From positions 1-9,498 of the forward strand of contig DATDCV010000364.1 of assembly GCA_036524155.1 (NCBI GenBank): a stretch of DNA of 9,498 nucleotides, given 5' to 3'. The translations under genes and the position numbers were made by a program. Under the pieces are notes generated by a model. It worked only from the letters and a program-made list of their open reading frames with translations, was not told the origin of the DNA and did not search any database. Shown here in pieces: positions 6,936 to 9,498 of this stretch (position 1 is its first letter; every line of letters starts with the position of its first letter). This stretch comes from DATDCV01 sp036524155. Lineage in GTDB: Bacteria; Verrucomicrobiota; Verrucomicrobiia; Limisphaerales; UBA8199.

Positions 6936-7153
6936 TCATGAAGCCCTCCGCCCCTTGCCGGCATCTCCGGACCAAATCCATGTATGTGCCCGCGCTCGCG
7001 GACTCCAGCGCTCATGGTCCCTCAACCGCCGCAGTATTCCCAACGTCCTCGCACTGCTGGTGCAATTGCACGCTGACGGAGACGGGGCCGGACGACCAGG
7101 CGGTCGGACCCGAGCGCTGCACACCATCACGGCCGTGTTTTGAGGAGCCGTGA
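6932..7153 (+). CDS. Small cysteine-rich protein coupled to the oxidoreductase operon
   Basis: A 73-codon frame whose ATG overlaps the FAD-subunit stop as ATGA; an alternative ATG is at 6938. Six cysteines: C9, C42, C44, C46, C63 and C69, with the notable segment HCWCNCTLTETGPDD at 41-55 and PSRPCFEE at the end. There is no signal peptide or membrane segment. Third codon positions are mostly G or C, as in the neighbouring genes, which supports coding. The cysteine pattern suggests metal binding, but no known domain is recognised. I have an unverified impression that short proteins with a similar CWCN...GPDD...C pattern are annotated as hypothetical in Verrucomicrobiota. The coupled position hints at a role with the oxidoreductase, but chance is not excluded. 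Other frames over the same stretch look like shadows. Confidence 0.55.
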   Translation: MIMKPSAPCRHLRTKSMYVPALADSSAHGPSTAAVFPTSSHCWCNCTLTETGPDDQAVGPERCTPSRPCFEEP

Positions 7154-7213
7154 GCGGTCCGTAGCACACCCGACACCGCTCCGCAAAATTCCGGCATTAC
7201 GCGCCGCTTTTTT
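7152..7213 (+). terminator. Candidate terminator behind the oxidoreductase operon
   Basis: GAGCGGT (7152-7158) and ACCGCTC (7175-7181) form a perfect 7-bp stem with a 16-base loop, starting on the stop codon of the cysteine-rich frame. Further on, CGGC (7192-7195) and GCCG (7203-7206) form a short stem directly before T6 (7208-7213). Alternatively AGCGG at 7153 could pair with CCGCT at 7204-7208. No version is a textbook terminator, but a stem plus a T-run fits the end of the operon. Confidence 0.35.
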
Positions 7214-7215
7214 AC

Positions 7216-7244
7216 TTGGCACGAGGCCAAACCGGGAGTATGTA
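7216..7244 (+). promoter_or_regulatory. Candidate sigma70-type promoter for the membrane peptide
   Basis: TTGGCA (7216-7221, five of six to consensus), a 17-base spacer and TATGTA (7239-7244, three of six). It sits right after the putative terminator and would give a leader of roughly 70 bases before the ATG at 7323. The rest of 7245-7322 has no frame or structure I can support, apart from GAGTAG occurring twice just before the start codon. Confidence 0.35.
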
Positions 7245-7322
7245 GAAGTTAGAGTGAGCGCGGTGCGTTTGCTGCGGCGTGTGCGTGCTCCGAAGGGAAC
7301 TTGAGTAGAGAGTTCGAGTAGT

Positions 7323-7478
7323 ATGAACGTGGTCGATTTGCTAAAGGCGACGCTGGCGTGCGGCCTAAGTGCTTACGTGGTTTATAGCATTCCGGTTATA
7401 GGCACGGTGCTGATAATCACCCTCTTGAGCCTGTTGTGGCTGGGTTACGCCTACCGAGTCTTGATGCGCCGGCGGTAA
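7323..7478 (+). CDS. 51-residue hydrophobic membrane peptide
   Basis: ATG at 7323 to TAA at 7476-7478 encodes 51 residues beginning MNVVDLLKATLACGLSAYVV and ending GYAYRVLMRRR. Residues 9-23 and 27-45 are strongly hydrophobic and are separated by a proline (P24), so it has either two short membrane segments or one long one. The arginine-rich C-terminus should stay in the cytosol by the positive-inside rule. It lies alone between a putative terminator and lpdA. The ribosome site is weak (GAG four bases upstream). A hydrophobic run of this length with a charged end is unlikely in random GC-rich sequence, which supports a real gene. The function is unknown; a toxin-like peptide or a small membrane regulator are speculative options. 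Confidence 0.5.
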   Translation: MNVVDLLKATLACGLSAYVVYSIPVIGTVLIITLLSLLWLGYAYRVLMRRR

Positions 7479-7505
7479 ACCAAAGGCGCCGAGTTGGTGT
7501 TTGCT

Positions 7506-7527
7506 GGGCCAGGGATTTACCCGGCCC
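7506..7527 (+). terminator. Stable GC-rich hairpin behind the membrane peptide gene
   Basis: GGGCC (7506-7510), a bulged A, GGG (7512-7514), loop ATTTA, CCC (7520-7522), GGCCC (7523-7527). This gives an 8-bp GC stem, 28 bases after the TAA. No T-run follows, so it may be a Rho-type or RNA-stabilising end rather than an intrinsic terminator. Confidence 0.35.
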
Positions 7528-7622
7528 GAGGTGAGTTTCGTCGCTCGCTCGCCCGTTACGTTCCGCGCAGCCGTTCACCTTCCCGACAGCTTCCACTCCC
7601 CGCAGTGTTTGATTTCCGCGTA

Positions 7623-7652
7623 TTGGATTTGCGGGGGTTCTTCGCTTAGGAT
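7623..7652 (+). promoter_or_regulatory. Weak candidate promoter for lpdA
   Basis: TTGGAT (7623-7628), an 18-base spacer and TAGGAT (7647-7652, four of six to the -10 consensus), 63 bases before the lpdA ATG. It is the best pair in the 7479-7715 gap but would be easily matched by chance. Confidence 0.2.
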
Positions 7653-7715
7653 TCACCCGGACGCGAGCGTCGGGCGGATGATCGCGCTCCTGAACGAACA
7701 CAAGCGGCAACTCTT

Positions 7716-9107
7716 ATGACAACTCAGCGGCATGATTTGGTGATTATCGGGGCGGGCCCTGGCGGCTATGTAGCGGCGATCCGGGCTGCTCAACTCGGTC
7801 TGAACGTAGCTTGTGTGGAACGAGAACTTGCGCTCGGCGGCACCTGCCTGCGCGTCGGGTGCATTCCCAGCAAGGCGCTGCTCGAATCCAGCGCTCGTTA
7901 CTGGGAAGCCAAAGAGAAATTTCCCGCTCACGGCATCCAGTGTGGCGGGCTCCAACTGGATCTGGCAGCGATGATCCGGCGCAAAGACCAGGTGGTCACC
8001 ACCCTCACCAAAGGTGTCGAGGCGCTGTTCAAGAAGAACAAAGTCACCCGGTATGCCGGCCAGGGCCGGATCGCGGGCACAGGCCAGGTGAGGGTCGAGG
8101 GTGACAAGGGACCGATCGAGCTTGAGGCCAAGTGGATCCTCATCGCGACGGGAAGCGTGCCCGCAAGCCTGCCCGGTGTTTCTCTGGATCGAACACGCGT
8201 TGTCACCAGCACCGAAGCCCTCGCGTTCACCGAGGTCCCCAATCACCTCGTAGTCATCGGCGGAGGCTATATCGGTCTGGAACTCGGCTCGGTTTGGCGG
8301 CGTCTGGGCGCCACAGTGACCGTACTGGAATTCCTTGACCGTATTTTGGCCGGCCTCGACAGCGACATCGCCGCTGACGCCAGAAAGCTGTTTGAAAAGC
8401 AGGGGCTCACCTTCCGCACCCGCTGCAAAGTAACCTCGGCGCGACTCGAAGGCACCCAATGTGTTGTCGAAAGCGACGACAACGAACCGATCGGGTGCGA
8501 CCGCGTGCTGGTGGCCGTAGGCCGGCGGCCCAACACCGACGATCTGGGCCTCGAGACTGTCGGCATCAGGCTGGACGCGAAAGGCTCGATCCCGGTAAAC
8601 GAAAATTTCGCCACGAGTGCCGATGGTATTTACGCCATTGGCGACGTCATCCCCGGTCCGATGCTGGCCCACAAAGCGGAGGAGGAAGGCGTCGCCTGCG
8701 TCGAACACCTTGTCACCGGCCACTCCCACGTCAACTATGACGCGATCCCGGCAGTCGTGTACACCCACCCTGAAATCGGCGCTGTCGGCAAGACCGAAGA
8801 CCAGTTGAAAGAAGCCGGGGTTGATTATCGCAAGGGCGCCTTCCCGTTCCGTGGCAACGGCCGCGCCCGCACACTGGGCGACGTCGACGGCTGGATCAAA
8901 ATACTGGCCGACGCAAAAACCGACCGCATCCTCGGGGTCCACATCCTCGGCCCACATGCCGGAGACTTGATCAACGAAGCCGCCACCGCGATTTCGTTTG
9001 GCGCCAGCAGTGAGGACCTGGCGCGCACCTGCCACATGCATCCGACTTTGGGGGAGGCTCTACGCGAAGCAGCCTTGGCGGTGAGCGGCCGGGCGATCCA
9101 TGTTTAA
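7716..9107 (+). CDS. lpdA: Dihydrolipoyl dehydrogenase (E3)
   Basis: A 463-residue flavoprotein of normal family length. It reoxidises the dihydrolipoyl groups of the pyruvate and 2-oxoglutarate dehydrogenase complexes or the glycine cleavage system and makes NADH, in the cytosol. The FAD-binding motif GAGPGG is at 12-17. The redox-active disulfide is C44 and C49 in GGTCLRVGCIPSK. The NAD-binding motif GGGYIGLELG is at 182-191, GRRPNT at 269-274 and the second FAD segment AIGDVIPGPMLAHKA at 307-321. The active-site pair is H442 and E447 in HMHPTLGEALREA. All catalytic residues are present. The N-terminus fits the family, although no clear Shine-Dalgarno precedes the ATG. No E1, E2 or lipoate gene is adjacent, so which complex it serves cannot be told from context. 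A palindromic repeat follows the stop within 12 bases. Confidence 0.97.
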   Translation: MTTQRHDLVIIGAGPGGYVAAIRAAQLGLNVACVERELALGGTCLRVGCIPSKALLESSARYWEAKEKFPAHGIQCGGLQLDLAAMIRRKDQVVTTLTKGVEALFKKNKVTRYAGQGRIAGTGQVRVEGDKGPIELEAKWILIATGSVPASLPGVSLDRTRVVTSTEALAFTEVPNHLVVIGGGYIGLELGSVWRRLGATVTVLEFLDRILAGLDSDIAADARKLFEKQGLTFRTRCKVTSARLEGTQCVVESDDNEPIGCDRVLVAVGRRPNTDDLGLETVGIRLDAKGSIPVNENFATSADGIYAIGDVIPGPMLAHKAEEEGVACVEHLVTGHSHVNYDAIPAVVYTHPEIGAVGKTEDQLKEAGVDYRKGAFPFRGNGRARTLGDVDGWIKILADAKTDRILGVHILGPHAGDLINEAATAISFGASSEDLARTCHMHPTLGEALREAALAVSGRAIHV

Positions 9108-9118
9108 CCCGGACTGTG

Positions 9119-9180
9119 GGCGCCGACGTAAGGCGAAAACAACCGAGTCTGCCAGCGTTTCGCCTCCTGACGTCGGCGCC
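9119..9180. repeat. Imperfect palindrome behind lpdA, dispersed repeat copy 2
   Basis: GGCGCCGACGT (9119-9129) pairs perfectly with ACGTCGGCGCC (9170-9180). After a 1/4-base internal loop, AGGCGAAA (9131-9138) pairs with TTTCGCCT (9158-9165), leaving a loop of about 19 bases. The left arm, 9120-9143, matches 2509-2532 at 21 of 24 bases, so this is a dispersed element rather than a private hairpin. No T-run follows. It may act as a 3'-end structure for the lpdA transcript, and in form it resembles REP or MITE-type intergenic elements. Confidence 0.7.
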
Positions 9181-9227
9181 TACAATCGTGACCGGGTTGC
9201 TGCGATCTAGAGAGGTATCGAGGCTAA

Positions 9228-9498
9228 GTGCCGTGTTCGACCCATCTACCGGCTGAGCCAAATTCAGATTGTGGTCCGGCTGCCAGCGGCCAACTCCGCC
9301 CGGAATTTGGCCCAATCGATTTCCTTCTCCCAGATTGCCATCAAAACTGCTGCTGTGCAGTTACCGGACCGGGAGTCACCCTCGCCGCCGTGCGCGCGCT
9401 CGCCCTGGCGCCCGGGCAGGTGCCCGAGGTTCTGCTTCGCAGGCTGCTCTCGGCCGAGGACGAATCGATCCTTCGCGCCGCGCTCGCCGCCGCCTATC
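9228..9498 (+). CDS. Partial open frame running off the right edge, uncertain
   Basis: The frame is open from the stop codon at 9225-9227 to the window end (90 codons) and has no ATG; GTG codons at 9228 and 9390 are possible starts. From about 9372 on the sequence looks coding: strong G/C at third positions and a helical, Leu/Ala-rich segment including VRALALAPGQVPEVLLRRLL. It loosely recalls an alpha-helical repeat of HEAT type. The first part (9228-9370) contains a CCC cluster and no typical N-terminus, and may be non-coding. No product can be named. Confidence 0.3.
   Translation, partial: MPCSTHLPAEPNSDCGPAASGQLRPEFGPIDFLLPDCHQNCCCAVTGPGVTLAAVRALALAPGQVPEVLLRRLLSAEDESILRAALAAAY

Noticed and set aside
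7653..9041. 462-codon minus-strand frame opposite lpdA
   Set aside because: Very long, but it mirrors lpdA codon by codon. The plus strand carries all catalytic motifs of dihydrolipoyl dehydrogenase, and long antisense frames are common in GC-rich genes.
9264..9341. 25-codon minus-strand peptide (MAIWEKEIDWAKFRAEL...)
   Set aside because: It looks amphipathic and protein-like, but it is short, has no ribosome site, and lies opposite an equally doubtful plus-strand frame; not enough to call.

Overview
This is a GC-rich bacterial window with ordinary chromosomal genes and no phage, transposase, CRISPR, rRNA or tRNA. The best guess for the host is a Verrucomicrobiota member (Pedosphaera/Limisphaerales-like). 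The hints are a long ABC permease with two E-x(4)-LELL-type motifs, a zinc-ribbon membrane protein, and a Tat-exported molybdenum hydroxylase. This assignment comes from family recall, not from a marker gene.

Left part (1-3099), everything on the minus strand. An unidentified protein whose 3' end is cut off at base 1 has a compact N-terminal domain and then an almost pure serine tract. The tract is encoded by a homopurine/homopyrimidine repeat. Next, reading leftward from 3099, come a zinc-ribbon protein with two membrane segments and a large ABC-2-type permease with no ATPase gene in view. The 119-base gap between those two holds a perfect 9-bp inverted repeat and one copy of a repeat that recurs behind lpdA.

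Middle (3198-7153), plus strand. This is a compact molybdenum hydroxylase operon of the PaoABC/YagTSR type: a Tat-exported 2x[2Fe-2S] subunit, a molybdopterin subunit (17-base overlap), and an FAD subunit with a four-cysteine loop that probably binds [4Fe-4S]. The subunit order is FeS-Moco-FAD, not the FeS-FAD-Moco order of E. coli paoABC. A 73-codon cysteine-rich frame starts on the stop codon of the FAD gene (ATGA overlap) and looks like a fourth gene. Together the three subunits should form a periplasmic oxidoreductase, probably acting on aldehydes, with electrons flowing Moco to FeS to FAD. No XdhC/PaoD-like maturation factor is in view.

Right part (7154-9498). A probable terminator and promoter flank a 51-codon membrane peptide gene that is easily missed because of its size. 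Dihydrolipoyl dehydrogenase (lpdA) follows, without any E1 or E2 partner gene. Immediately behind lpdA lies a 62-base imperfect palindrome whose left half matches the repeat at 2509-2532. The last ~270 bases carry an open frame running off the window; only its last third looks coding.

No dramatic new system is visible. The observations most worth following are the cysteine-rich gene coupled to the oxidoreductase operon, the hidden membrane peptide, and the dispersed palindromic repeat.
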